Assembly (NCBI GenBank): GCA_023663345.1 | Contig: JAMPHR010000002.1 | Location: forward strand, 115,886 to 179,885 | Reading direction: 5' to 3' | Origin: Paenibacillus sp. | Lineage (GTDB): Bacteria > Bacteroidota > Bacteroidia > Bacteroidales > Muribaculaceae | DNA: 64,000 nt | Part shown: positions 17,595-25,327 of the stretch, one piece after another | Layout: every line of letters begins with the position of its first letter | How positions within the stretch are numbered: position 1 is the first letter of the stretch | Position numbers and translations under genes: made by a program | The notes under the pieces: model-generated | Database searches by the model: none | Seen by the model: only the letters and a program-made list of their open reading frames with translations | Told to the model about the DNA's origin: nothing

Positions 17595-17621
17595 TGAGTG
17601 CGATTCCACAAAAGTGTCGAT

Positions 17622-18329
17622 ATGATCCAGTTCTACGCCCCCGATATAGCATCCACGCTCACTCTACCCGAGAGTGATTCGCGCCATGCCGTCAAGGTGC
17701 TCAGGCTCGCCGAGGGCGACACCCTGCAGGTGATCGATGGCCGGGGACATGTGTACACATGCACTCTGGTCGACGCCCACCCCAAGCGTGCCGCCGTCGA
17801 GATACTCGAGTGCCGTGACCAGGCTCTCCCGTGGACCTCTCAACTGGTGGTGGCAGTCGCCCCCACCAAGCACATGGACCGCATGGAATGGCTCGTGGAG
17901 AAAATGACCGAGATCGGCGTCAACCGCATCATCCCCATGCTATGCGACCGCAGTGAGCGTCGCGAGATCAAGACCGAACGCCTCGAGAAGATCGCGGTAT
18001 CGGCCATGAAGCAATCCCTTAAAGCCACCCTGCCTGTCATTGATGAGATGACACCGCTACGCAAGCTTGTCTCGCTCATGCCCGAGGCACAGCGTTTTGT
18101 GGGATATTGCGATCCGTCGGTCGAGCGCATCGACCTCGCCCGTGCCTACGTCCCCGGACGTGACACCGTGATATTCATTGGCCCCGAGGGAGATTTCTCG
18201 CCGGCCGAGATTTCATCGTTGCTCGAGTCGGGAGTCAGGCCCGTGACATTCGGCGAAAACCGTCTGCGCACCGAGACCGCCGCCCTCTACGCCCTCACAG
18301 CCTGCCACGTCCTCGATTCACTGCGATAA
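17622..18329 (+). CDS. rsmE: 16S rRNA (uracil-1498-N3)-methyltransferase RsmE
   Basis: The chosen ATG at 17622 gives 235 residues starting MIQFYAPDI, which matches where the family begins; a GTG eight codons earlier is open but less likely. The N-terminal PUA-like domain is followed by the SPOUT methyltransferase domain with VIFIGPEGDFSPAEI (about 180-194) and TFGENRLRTETAA (about 209-221), which form the knotted S-adenosylmethionine site. It methylates U1498 of 16S rRNA in the small subunit. All motifs are present. Confidence 0.93.
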   Translation: MIQFYAPDIASTLTLPESDSRHAVKVLRLAEGDTLQVIDGRGHVYTCTLVDAHPKRAAVEILECRDQALPWTSQLVVAVAPTKHMDRMEWLVEKMTEIGVNRIIPMLCDRSERREIKTERLEKIAVSAMKQSLKATLPVIDEMTPLRKLVSLMPEAQRFVGYCDPSVERIDLARAYVPGRDTVIFIGPEGDFSPAEISSLLESGVRPVTFGENRLRTETAALYALTACHVLDSLR

Positions 18330-18333
18330 TTAT

Positions 18334-18354
18334 GAGGTTGTTTTTAACGACCTC
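18334..18354. terminator. Hairpin after rsmE
   Basis: GAGGTTG (18334-18340) pairs with CGACCTC (18348-18354) with one G-T pair and a 7-nt loop. It lies 4 nt after the rsmE stop and only 6 nt before an ATG possible for kdsA. No T-run follows, so it may be a weak terminator or a leader hairpin. Confidence 0.35.
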
Positions 18355-18360
18355 TAAGTC

Positions 18361-19218
18361 ATGCTTTGGCATTATCCCCATTATTCGATAATATCTAATT
18401 CTCTCAAAGTGCTTTCTTTTAAAGAATTATCATCCCATCCCCAGTTTTTCCTCCTCGCCGGCCCCTGCGTCATTGAAGGAGAGGAAATGGCCCTCGACAT
18501 AGCCGAGCAGTGCGTGAAAATCACCACTGAACTCGGCATCCCCTACGTTTTCAAAGGCTCCTACCGCAAAGCCAACCGCTCGCGCATCGACTCATTCACC
18601 GGCATAGGCGATGAGAAGGCACTGAAAGTGCTTGCCAAGGTACGCGAGACATTCGGCGTGCCCGTAGTGACCGACATCCATTCGGCCTCTGAGGCAGCAA
18701 TGGCCGCCGAGTATGTCGACGTGCTCCAGATTCCGGCCTTCCTGTGCCGTCAGACCGACCTCCTCGTCGCGGCCGCCGAGACTGGCCGTGCCGTCAATAT
18801 CAAGAAAGGACAGTTCCTCTCGCCCGAGGCCATGCAGTTTGCGCTCCAGAAAGTGCGCGATGCCGGCAACGACAACGTTGCCCTCACCGAGCGCGGAGTC
18901 ACATTCGGCTATCAGGACCTGATCGTGGACTACCGTGGCATCCCCGAGATGCAACGCTTCGGCGCCCCGGTGATCCTTGATGTCACCCACTCCCTGCAGC
19001 AACCCAACCAGTCGCGCGGAGTCACCGGAGGCCGCCCTGACCTCATCGAGACCATAGCCCGCGCCGGCGTGGCAGTCGGAGTTGACGGTCTGTTCCTCGA
19101 GACCCACCGCGACCCGTCGGTAGCCAAGAGCGACGGTGCCAACATGCTTGCCCTCGACCGTCTCCCCATGCTCCTGCGCCACCTCACCGCCATCCGCTCG
19201 GCCATCAACACATTCTGA
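18361..19218 (+). CDS. kdsA: 3-deoxy-8-phosphooctulonate synthase KdsA
   Basis: KdsA condenses phosphoenolpyruvate with arabinose 5-phosphate to make Kdo-8-phosphate for lipopolysaccharide. The family core is intact: FLLAGPCVIEGEEM, FKGSYRKANRS, VDVLQIPAFLCRQTDLL, NIKKGQFLSPEAM and DVTHSLQQPN. The Cys in AGPC marks the metal-dependent type. The ATG at 18361 gives 285 residues, about 16 more than usual; a GTG at 18409 (giving VLSFKELSSHPQFF) would give the normal 269 residues and may be the real start. The extra N-terminal residues look non-conserved. Confidence 0.93.
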   Translation: MLWHYPHYSIISNSLKVLSFKELSSHPQFFLLAGPCVIEGEEMALDIAEQCVKITTELGIPYVFKGSYRKANRSRIDSFTGIGDEKALKVLAKVRETFGVPVVTDIHSASEAAMAAEYVDVLQIPAFLCRQTDLLVAAAETGRAVNIKKGQFLSPEAMQFALQKVRDAGNDNVALTERGVTFGYQDLIVDYRGIPEMQRFGAPVILDVTHSLQQPNQSRGVTGGRPDLIETIARAGVAVGVDGLFLETHRDPSVAKSDGANMLALDRLPMLLRHLTAIRSAINTF

Positions 19219-19401
19219 CCGTCACCGCGTTTCTTCCCCTCCGGTCACTGCCGAGGCCCGCATTGCTGTCGCCTTGCGAGAATTTGTGTGTTAAAAGTGG
19301 GCACACTCTTAAAACTTTTATGTAATTTTACACGATAAAATATTTTACAGGAGATAAGGTTGGCCACTGACACCGCAACCTGCTAATAACCGATCGTTTC
19401 A

Positions 19402-20997
19402 ATGAATATCAAATCACTCACCCTGTCGTTGCTCCTCTGCCTCGCCGCGATCCCCACGTGGGCCCAGTCGAGCTACGATGATCCTATGTCGCAGGCTCTC
19501 ATGCAGGCCTTCGACGAGCTCCTTGCCGAAGATCCCCGCGACCCCGAGACACTTGTGCGTCGCGCCGGTCTATACTATGCCCACCACGATTATGTAAAGG
19601 CTCTCGATGATGTCAACACCGCGATGAAATATTTCCCGGCCGATGATGACGAGGCCCGTTATCCGGCCTATCAGCTCCGCGCCAAGATATATCAGCGTCA
19701 GAAAAAGTATCAGGACGCCCTCGCCGATCTCAACGAGGTGCTCAAGGTGTCCCCCCAGGACTACGGCACCATCTATCAGCGTGCCGGAGTGCTCTATGAG
19801 CTTGGCCGTTACCCCGAGTCCAACGCCGACTATAACCTCATGCTCCGTCTCAACCCCCACAGCCAGGATGCCCTGCTCGGCAAGGCTAAGGTAGCCGTGA
19901 AGCAGAACAATCTCGGCACAGCAAGCGAGCTTGCCGACCGCGCCGTGTCCATCACCCCCAACCGTAGTGAGATCTACATAGGACGTGCATCTGTGCGCAA
20001 CCTCATGGGCAACCGCCAGGGAGCAGTCGAGGACTATATCTCGGCCATATCCATCGACAATGAGAGCACCGCACGCGCCCTGCAGCAGCTTGTGGCCCTC
20101 TCCCGCACCGACTATCCTGTAGTGATGGCCGGATTGTCGTCGGCCATCACCAAGGCTCCGCGCAACGGCATGTTCTACTTCATCCGCGCCATGATCGCCC
20201 AGGGTCACTGCAACTATCTGGCCGCCATAGCAGACTATGACAAGATCATCAACGAGAATCTCGACTCCTATCCCGGCCTCAACGGTGCGCTTGCCGAGTG
20301 CTACTACTACCTTGGCCGTTACGACCGCGCTCTGCTCAATGCCGACTACGCCATCAGCGCCACCGATGACAATGCCTTTTACTATGTGCTGAAATCGCGT
20401 ATCAAACGTGCCCAGGGCGACAACGAGGCAGCCCTCGATGCCGCTGAAAAAGCTCTCGAAAAGACCCCCGAATCTATCGATGCCCTTGAGGCCAAGGCGC
20501 TTGCCGAGGTAGCTCTCGGTCAGCCTGCCGGAGCCTCGGTGGCTCTCAGTGAGGCTGCTATGGTCAACCCAGAGAATCCCATGATACAGATTCTGCGCGG
20601 ATGGGTGCTCGGCGACTACCGCAAACAGAAGTCCAACTCGGAACGCGCCTACGAGATGGTGCTCGACATGGATTTCGACTTTGACAACGTGCAGTCGCTC
20701 CGTGGATTTGCCCTCCTCGCCCTCGACCGCAAGGAGCAGGCCGACAAGTGGATGGAACGTGTGCTCGACACAGCCGAGGACTATGACGGCGCCGTCAACT
20801 ACTACGCCACATGCTACTACGCTCAGTCGGATATGCCCGAGCGCGCTCTCCGTTGCATGGAGGCATCCCTCGAGAAAGGCTACGCCAACTATCACAACTG
20901 GACCAAGGCCACCGAGGCCAACGTCAACTGCTCACCCCTCCGCAACGATCCCCGCTTCACCGCCCTCCTCGACCGCTACTCCCATCTCTTTAAATAA
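19402..20997 (+). CDS. Secreted TPR-repeat protein
   Basis: The 531-residue protein has a signal peptide (1-21, WAQ) and then about a dozen tetratricopeptide repeats across nearly all of its length, for example QRQKKYQDALADLNEVLKVS, RAGVLYELGRYPESNADYNL and RIKRAQGDNEAALDAAEKAL. No catalytic domain is present. TPR solenoids bind proteins, so it probably acts as a periplasmic or outer-membrane scaffold. Its partner is not indicated by the neighbours. It stands alone, with 183 bp before it and an AT-rich insert after it. Confidence 0.8.
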   Translation: MNIKSLTLSLLLCLAAIPTWAQSSYDDPMSQALMQAFDELLAEDPRDPETLVRRAGLYYAHHDYVKALDDVNTAMKYFPADDDEARYPAYQLRAKIYQRQKKYQDALADLNEVLKVSPQDYGTIYQRAGVLYELGRYPESNADYNLMLRLNPHSQDALLGKAKVAVKQNNLGTASELADRAVSITPNRSEIYIGRASVRNLMGNRQGAVEDYISAISIDNESTARALQQLVALSRTDYPVVMAGLSSAITKAPRNGMFYFIRAMIAQGHCNYLAAIADYDKIINENLDSYPGLNGALAECYYYLGRYDRALLNADYAISATDDNAFYYVLKSRIKRAQGDNEAALDAAEKALEKTPESIDALEAKALAEVALGQPAGASVALSEAAMVNPENPMIQILRGWVLGDYRKQKSNSERAYEMVLDMDFDFDNVQSLRGFALLALDRKEQADKWMERVLDTAEDYDGAVNYYATCYYAQSDMPERALRCMEASLEKGYANYHNWTKATEANVNCSPLRNDPRFTALLDRYSHLFK

Positions 20998-21064
20998 TTC
21001 TCTGTAACATGGGATATTAAGTGTCTTATAAATATAAGATAAGGTGAAAAATCCTTTCCAATAA

Positions 21065-21117
21065 TTGCTCTGCGGGCTTGTCTTCGATCAGAGATCGGAG
21101 GCAAGCCCGCAGAGCAA
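21065..21117 (+). repeat. Long hairpin (25 bp, AGA loop) upstream of the outer-membrane barrel gene
   Basis: TTGCTCTGCGGGCTTG (21065-21080) pairs perfectly with CAAGCCCGCAGAGCAA (21102-21117). The inner bases 21081-21089 continue pairing with 21093-21101 with two T-G pairs, leaving a 3-nt loop. The T-G pairs are stable only as RNA read from the plus strand. Its inner part resembles the hairpin at 23371-23426, on the other side of the gene. Confidence 0.75.
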
Positions 21118-21154
21118 GAAATCCATAGAAACTCCACTCATTTACTATTGCAAG

Positions 21155-23275
21155 ATGGTAGCTATAGAAAATATCATAAAAAGGATACGATTTGTGTCAC
21201 ATATTGGAAAGGTTCTGGCTTTCTCAGCATTGTTGATTACATGTCAGGAAATAGTCGCACAAAGTCCGTCGACTCCTGACTCCACAAGTATGTCCGTCGG
21301 ACTCAAAGAGGTTGTAGTTAAGGCCGACGGATTGGTAGTTGGGCACGATAAGATGATGTTGAATGTGGATAAAAACCTGCGTAAACATTCCTATGACGGA
21401 TATTCATTGCTCAATGTCGCTATGATTCCGGGGCTTGATGTGAATCCGTTTGACCGCACCGTTCAGTCCGAGGGTCAAAGTGTGTTGCTCTGTATCAATG
21501 GTGTGGAGGCCAGCCAGGGAGACATAAGGACATTGAATCCTAAAGATGTGATGCGGATTGATTTCTATACCGGTTATGACCCGCGTCACCCCGACAGTCG
21601 TTTCACGCTCGATTTCATTGTGAAAATACGTGATTATGGCGGTGCCGTCGTTCTTGAGGCATCACAACATCTCAATAAACTCACAGGGTCGGAAATGGCC
21701 GACTGGCGCATGTATAAGGGCAAAACGGAGTTTGGAGTGAGGCTTGAGGAAAATTTCGACAGCTACGCCCAGGGACTGGCTGAAGAGGATGACTTATCCA
21801 TGGCTTTTGACCGTGGAGATGTGCTGATGTCCTCGAAAAGTTTCATTGACCGCAACCGCAATCAGTCTTTTCGAGCCAAACCATATCTTGTATATCACCG
21901 GAAAAACAGCACTCTTAAACTGACGTTTGCGCTTCAGCAACAACATGAACGTGAAAACACAACTGACCTCGAAAGATACGCACGCCACTCTGACGTGACA
22001 ACATCTGATGCCAAGATTTCGGAGCATAGCGACCGTCTGCTACCGTCAATGACCGGCATGTATCAGCATAAATTCAGCAAGACCCGATATCTCAGCATAT
22101 TTTTCAACGGAAATTATTCAAGGACAAATAAATCACGGGATTATTTATCGCTTGAGGATGTTATTGCCCGTACCCATGAGAATTTTTATGGCGGAAGTGC
22201 CACAGCTCAATATTCCTTTGGATTCACCGACACACAAAAAGGTTTCGTAACAGCCGGTGGTGGCGTCAATTACTCCAGGATTCATTATGATGAAAATGAA
22301 TCCTCATCCATCTCACGGCTCGTAACCAAAAAATTCCGATTTGCCATAGGTGACAACTGGCGCGTGTGTAGATCGTTGAGCCTTAACCTGATGCTTGGAG
22401 GAGAGATTGAGAACATCGACAATTTCAATTCAAAATCCACGCAATTCACTTTCATTCCCAATCTGCGGGCCAATTGGACTATCTCCAATGGAAATACGCT
22501 TAATTATAATTTCAGCATCCGCAGCAAGCGTCCGCCAATGAGCTATTATTCACCCGATGAGAAGTGGGTGATGCCATATCTCAGAGTGACCGGTAATCCC
22601 GATCTGAAAATGTCGAGGGAAATCAATACGTATATCACATACCGCAATGTAAAGAAATGGGGGTATATGGAATTATTCGGTACATATACTGGCGTGTCAC
22701 GCTCAGTGTATTATGATTTCCGTTGCGACAATTCACGGGATGTGTATATCCAGACATTCCGTAATGGCCGGACTTTTCATGACATCTTAGCCGGACCTCG
22801 TGTTCAGTTTAATATCGTTCCACAGCATCTGATTCTTCTCCTCGGTGGCGAATGGAATTATGTACGCACCGTCACATACGCGTCGCTCCATCGTCACACA
22901 TTCTCGGCTAATGCCAATCTCATGTTCATGGCAGGAGGTTTCACCGCGAATCTGGCATGTTCAACTCCGGCCAAGCGTCTAAGTGAGCTTGGTAATATAA
23001 GTTATGTGCCGTGGGGTCTGCAACTGGCGGTCAACTATTCGATCAATAACTTGACAATGGGTGCGACTGTCAGAAATCCGTTCATGACTGACCAGACATG
23101 GTCGAGAGCAGTTCTTCCCGGCATCAATACCTCAAGCAGGTTCTATTCTCCGCGTACACTCTACAACATGGTGGTACTCTCCATCGGATACCGATTCAGC
23201 TACGGTAAGCCCAAAAAGATATATGAGGATGTAAGGTTGGAGGAAAATGAAAATTCAGCGATTTTAGGCCTTTGA
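21155..23275 (+). CDS. TonB-receptor-like outer-membrane beta-barrel protein
   Basis: The chosen ATG at 21155 gives 706 residues; an upstream open stretch runs through the hairpin and is not likely coding. A signal peptide ends near IVAQ. A plug-like region follows (VGLKEVVVKADGLVVGHDKM through LNPKDVMRIDFYTGYDPRHP), then a long series of alternating beta-strands ending SIGYRFSYGKPKK, as in the OMP_b-brl_3 group. There is no N-terminal carboxypeptidase-like domain and no SusD partner. The substrate is unknown. The gene is AT-rich compared with its neighbours and is enclosed by two related hairpins, which suggests transfer as a unit. Confidence 0.75.
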   Translation: MVAIENIIKRIRFVSHIGKVLAFSALLITCQEIVAQSPSTPDSTSMSVGLKEVVVKADGLVVGHDKMMLNVDKNLRKHSYDGYSLLNVAMIPGLDVNPFDRTVQSEGQSVLLCINGVEASQGDIRTLNPKDVMRIDFYTGYDPRHPDSRFTLDFIVKIRDYGGAVVLEASQHLNKLTGSEMADWRMYKGKTEFGVRLEENFDSYAQGLAEEDDLSMAFDRGDVLMSSKSFIDRNRNQSFRAKPYLVYHRKNSTLKLTFALQQQHERENTTDLERYARHSDVTTSDAKISEHSDRLLPSMTGMYQHKFSKTRYLSIFFNGNYSRTNKSRDYLSLEDVIARTHENFYGGSATAQYSFGFTDTQKGFVTAGGGVNYSRIHYDENESSSISRLVTKKFRFAIGDNWRVCRSLSLNLMLGGEIENIDNFNSKSTQFTFIPNLRANWTISNGNTLNYNFSIRSKRPPMSYYSPDEKWVMPYLRVTGNPDLKMSREINTYITYRNVKKWGYMELFGTYTGVSRSVYYDFRCDNSRDVYIQTFRNGRTFHDILAGPRVQFNIVPQHLILLLGGEWNYVRTVTYASLHRHTFSANANLMFMAGGFTANLACSTPAKRLSELGNISYVPWGLQLAVNYSINNLTMGATVRNPFMTDQTWSRAVLPGINTSSRFYSPRTLYNMVVLSIGYRFSYGKPKKIYEDVRLEENENSAILGL

Positions 23276-23370
23276 TTTCTTGTATAAAACCATGCCTTTG
23301 CCGAACCCATTCAAGCATAATTGATGCCCCCGGTTTTTATAACATCACATAGCAGGAAGTCCCCTGCGCC

Positions 23371-23426
23371 ATACTCACTGTAGGCCTGTCCTCCGATTCC
23401 CTATCGGCGACAGGCCTACGGAGTAT
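23371..23426. repeat. Second long hairpin, downstream of the barrel gene
   Basis: GTAGGCCTGTC (23380-23390) pairs with GACAGGCCTAC (23409-23419), extended outside by ATACTC/GAGTAT and inside by CCGAT/ATCGG. It shares the order GGC-YTGTC-CGAT-ATCGG with the 21065-21117 hairpin. It may act as a terminator or be a REP-like element. Confidence 0.65.
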
Positions 23427-23514
23427 CTCCAAGAGGGTGGGCAAAATGATTTATGACAACTATTAGTGTGCTAAAGATGTTTTGATATCAGGTGTATATA
23501 TCAAAATAAATCAT

Positions 23515-23522
23515 TATTTTTG
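23515..23522 (+). promoter_or_regulatory. -7 element for the 142-aa / RelE-like pair
   Basis: TATTTTTG fits TAnnTTTG, 25 nt before the ATG at 23548. There is no clear -33 element. Confidence 0.35.
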
Positions 23523-23547
23523 TGGGGATTAATAAATTGAATTAAAT

Positions 23548-23976
23548 ATGTGTCAGGCAGGATTGATTTCAAATAACATTGTAAAACTGAGCAGACGGTC
23601 GTTCAATCAGCGGTTGGATATCGTATCTTCCAATAGTTACAATGTGGATAGGTTGGTGAGGCTTAATAAGGAGCTTGACAGTTTCTATGAGCTATTGTAC
23701 AGTCAGTGGTCAACGGTGACTGAGGCTGATTATAATATTTTCGGAGAGCAACTCAATATAATGCTCCGGACAATAAAGGATCTGCTTGCCACATGCAGGA
23801 AGTTGTCGAAGAAAATGTCGTTTGGCGATGAGGTCGCCAAACTGGATATGAACTATTCTGCTCTGTCGGAAGTCAATAGCGATATTATCAATTTCAGGAT
23901 CAAGATGCCTAAGGACGAGGAGATTAAGGATCTGTTCAAACGTGCTTCCATTGTCTCTAAAAACCTCATGTCATGA
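23548..23976 (+). CDS. Unknown helical protein, possible antitoxin partner
   Basis: The protein has 142 residues, is rich in Leu, Lys, Ser and Asn, and is predicted by eye to be all helical (LVRLNKELDSFYELLYSQW, QLNIMLRTIKDLLATCRKLS). There is no signal peptide, membrane segment or recognisable DNA-binding motif. I recognise no family. It overlaps the following RelE-like gene by 4 nt (ATGA), so the two are surely translated together. The pair organisation suggests an antitoxin or accessory role. It is AT-rich and probably acquired. Confidence 0.65.
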   Translation: MCQAGLISNNIVKLSRRSFNQRLDIVSSNSYNVDRLVRLNKELDSFYELLYSQWSTVTEADYNIFGEQLNIMLRTIKDLLATCRKLSKKMSFGDEVAKLDMNYSALSEVNSDIINFRIKMPKDEEIKDLFKRASIVSKNLMS

Positions 23977-24377
23977 TTTCCTTCTTTAGTATCTCAACGT
24001 TTCGCAAGCGATTGGATAGTTTGCTTAATGTAAAGCGAAAAGTTTATGCCGGTGTTGCGGGAGAATTGAGTAAAGAATTTAAAGGTAAAAGTATTGAGCA
24101 GATTCGACAGAATAATGACATGATTCTCATTGAGGGGGATATCATAGTCATAAAGTTGAGACTGCCGGATAAAAAGCAGAGGCTTTCAAAGAGGGATGGA
24201 TTTCGACTGATGTATTTAGTGTCTAAGGTGGACGAGCTGGTGGTTTTCCTGGATATATACCCAAAAAATGGGCCATCCCAACAATTGGATATCGACGATG
24301 TAGAGATAAAAAGGCTTGTATCGGAGTTTATTGAGGAGGGAGCAAGCAACTCGCTTGAATCATATTCCATAGAGTAA
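23973..24377 (+). CDS. RelE/ParE-like protein, putative toxin
   Basis: The protein has 134 residues. The segment IIVIKLRLPDKKQRLSKRDGFRLMYLV then ELVVFLDIYPKNG (residues about 50-95) has the beta-strand order of RelE-superfamily toxins: a basic strand, a GFRxxYxV core strand, and a final LLxIYxKs strand, followed by an EIKRLVSEFIEE helix. The N-terminal 40 residues, FRKRLDSLLNVKRKVYAGVAGELSKEF, are helical. RelE proteins cut mRNA in the ribosome. The pattern is clear but catalytic residues vary in this family, so activity is not proven. It overlaps its upstream partner by 4 nt. Confidence 0.6.
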   Translation: MISFFSISTFRKRLDSLLNVKRKVYAGVAGELSKEFKGKSIEQIRQNNDMILIEGDIIVIKLRLPDKKQRLSKRDGFRLMYLVSKVDELVVFLDIYPKNGPSQQLDIDDVEIKRLVSEFIEEGASNSLESYSIE

Positions 24378-24390
24378 TTGCAGAAAGTTA

Positions 24391-24416
24391 GGGAATATAA
24401 GTAACCCTATATTCCC
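24391..24416. terminator. 9-bp hairpin after the RelE-like gene
   Basis: GGGAATATA (24391-24399) pairs exactly with TATATTCCC (24408-24416), 14 nt after the stop at 24377. It has no T-run and merges into the repeat at 24415-24481. Confidence 0.4.
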
Positions 24417-24481
24417 ATAACCTTATAACCTTCAGCTCTGCTGAATTATAACCTAATAACCTTCAGCTCGTCAGAGCTGAA
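24415..24481 (-). repeat. Two tandem 'hairpin + GGTTAT' units
   Basis: On the minus strand, TTCAGCTC-TGAC-GAGCTGAA (24481-24462) is followed by GGTTATTAGGTTAT, then TTCAGC-AGA-GCTGAA (24445-24431) and GGTTATAAGGTTATGGG. The first hairpin overlaps the last codons of the SGNH gene. The same layout occurs at 50161 and 54361. Confidence 0.75.
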
Positions 24482-25301
24482 TGACACGTCCGGGGAGGGT
24501 GGAGAGTTGATAGAGGAGGGTGAGGGCCAGGCGATAGTGGCCGGCTGTGTTGGGATGCAGGCGGTCGGTGGCGCCATCGGTGAAATATTGGGCGTAGGCA
24601 TCGTCCATGGGGTAGAGACCCGAGAGTGAGTAGGTGTCGATCACCGGAACCGACCATATAGCAGACGCCTCCTTCACAGCATCCACGTAATCGGAAATGT
24701 ACAGACCCAGACGATTGGCATAGCACTCGGCAGGTTGCCAGTTGGTATCGCTACGCAGAAATCCCGCGCGGTGGATAGGGGTGAGCAACACGATCTGCTT
24801 TTCAGGATAACGGCTCTTGAGCATTGACAGAGCATTGTTGATGCGCCCCTTGAAAGTGGATTGGTCCATGTTCAGAGTCCTCTTTTTCAGCACAGCGGCA
24901 CGTTTCGGCTCGCCGAGGGCAAACTCGGTCTTTTCGGCCGTCTCGGTGTACCATTCTCCCATAGCCGTGTCATGGATATAATCGTTGGTACCCATGAATA
25001 TCATTATCGCATCGAAATCGGTGCCATGTTCCTTGTCGAGCAGACCGGCCTGGCGCTCCAGATCGTCCCACTGCCGACCCGAACGTGCATACACGTAGGG
25101 GGTGATCCCGAGCCACTCGGCAAGCCACTGCCAATACTTTGTGGTCGACGGTGAGTTTCTCGGATCGGTGATTGAGTCGCCCAGATAGGCTACTTTCAGA
25201 TTCTTCCAGGGGTGATAGGGTGATACCTCGGGGGCCGAGGCGGTGGCACCGAATGTCATGGCCACCAGCATGAGTATTGCTATGAGTTTCTTGTTTATCA
25301 T
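24471..25301 (-). CDS. SGNH/GDSL-family secreted esterase
   Basis: The ATG at 25301 gives 276 residues with a signal peptide (1-23); a longer upstream frame reads into the preceding gene and is rejected. The SGNH blocks are intact: VAYLGDSITDP with Ser43, GTND in IMIFMGTNDYIHD, and the catalytic Asp-His pair in DGATDRLHPNTAGH. Family members deacetylate glycans or hydrolyse short esters. The pectate lyase-pectin methylesterase fusion ends 26 nt upstream, so pectin or rhamnogalacturonan acetylesterase is a reasonable guess. Its stop codon lies within the hairpin of the downstream repeat. Confidence 0.82.
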   Translation of the reverse strand: MINKKLIAILMLVAMTFGATASAPEVSPYHPWKNLKVAYLGDSITDPRNSPSTTKYWQWLAEWLGITPYVYARSGRQWDDLERQAGLLDKEHGTDFDAIMIFMGTNDYIHDTAMGEWYTETAEKTEFALGEPKRAAVLKKRTLNMDQSTFKGRINNALSMLKSRYPEKQIVLLTPIHRAGFLRSDTNWQPAECYANRLGLYISDYVDAVKEASAIWSVPVIDTYSLSGLYPMDDAYAQYFTDGATDRLHPNTAGHYRLALTLLYQLSTLPGRVIQL

Positions 25302-25327
25302 GATGATTATCTTGTAAATAGGAGTAT

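Noticed and set aside
21065-21154. A start 30 codons upstream for the barrel protein
   Set aside because: It would translate the hairpin; the ATG at 21155 gives a proper signal peptide.
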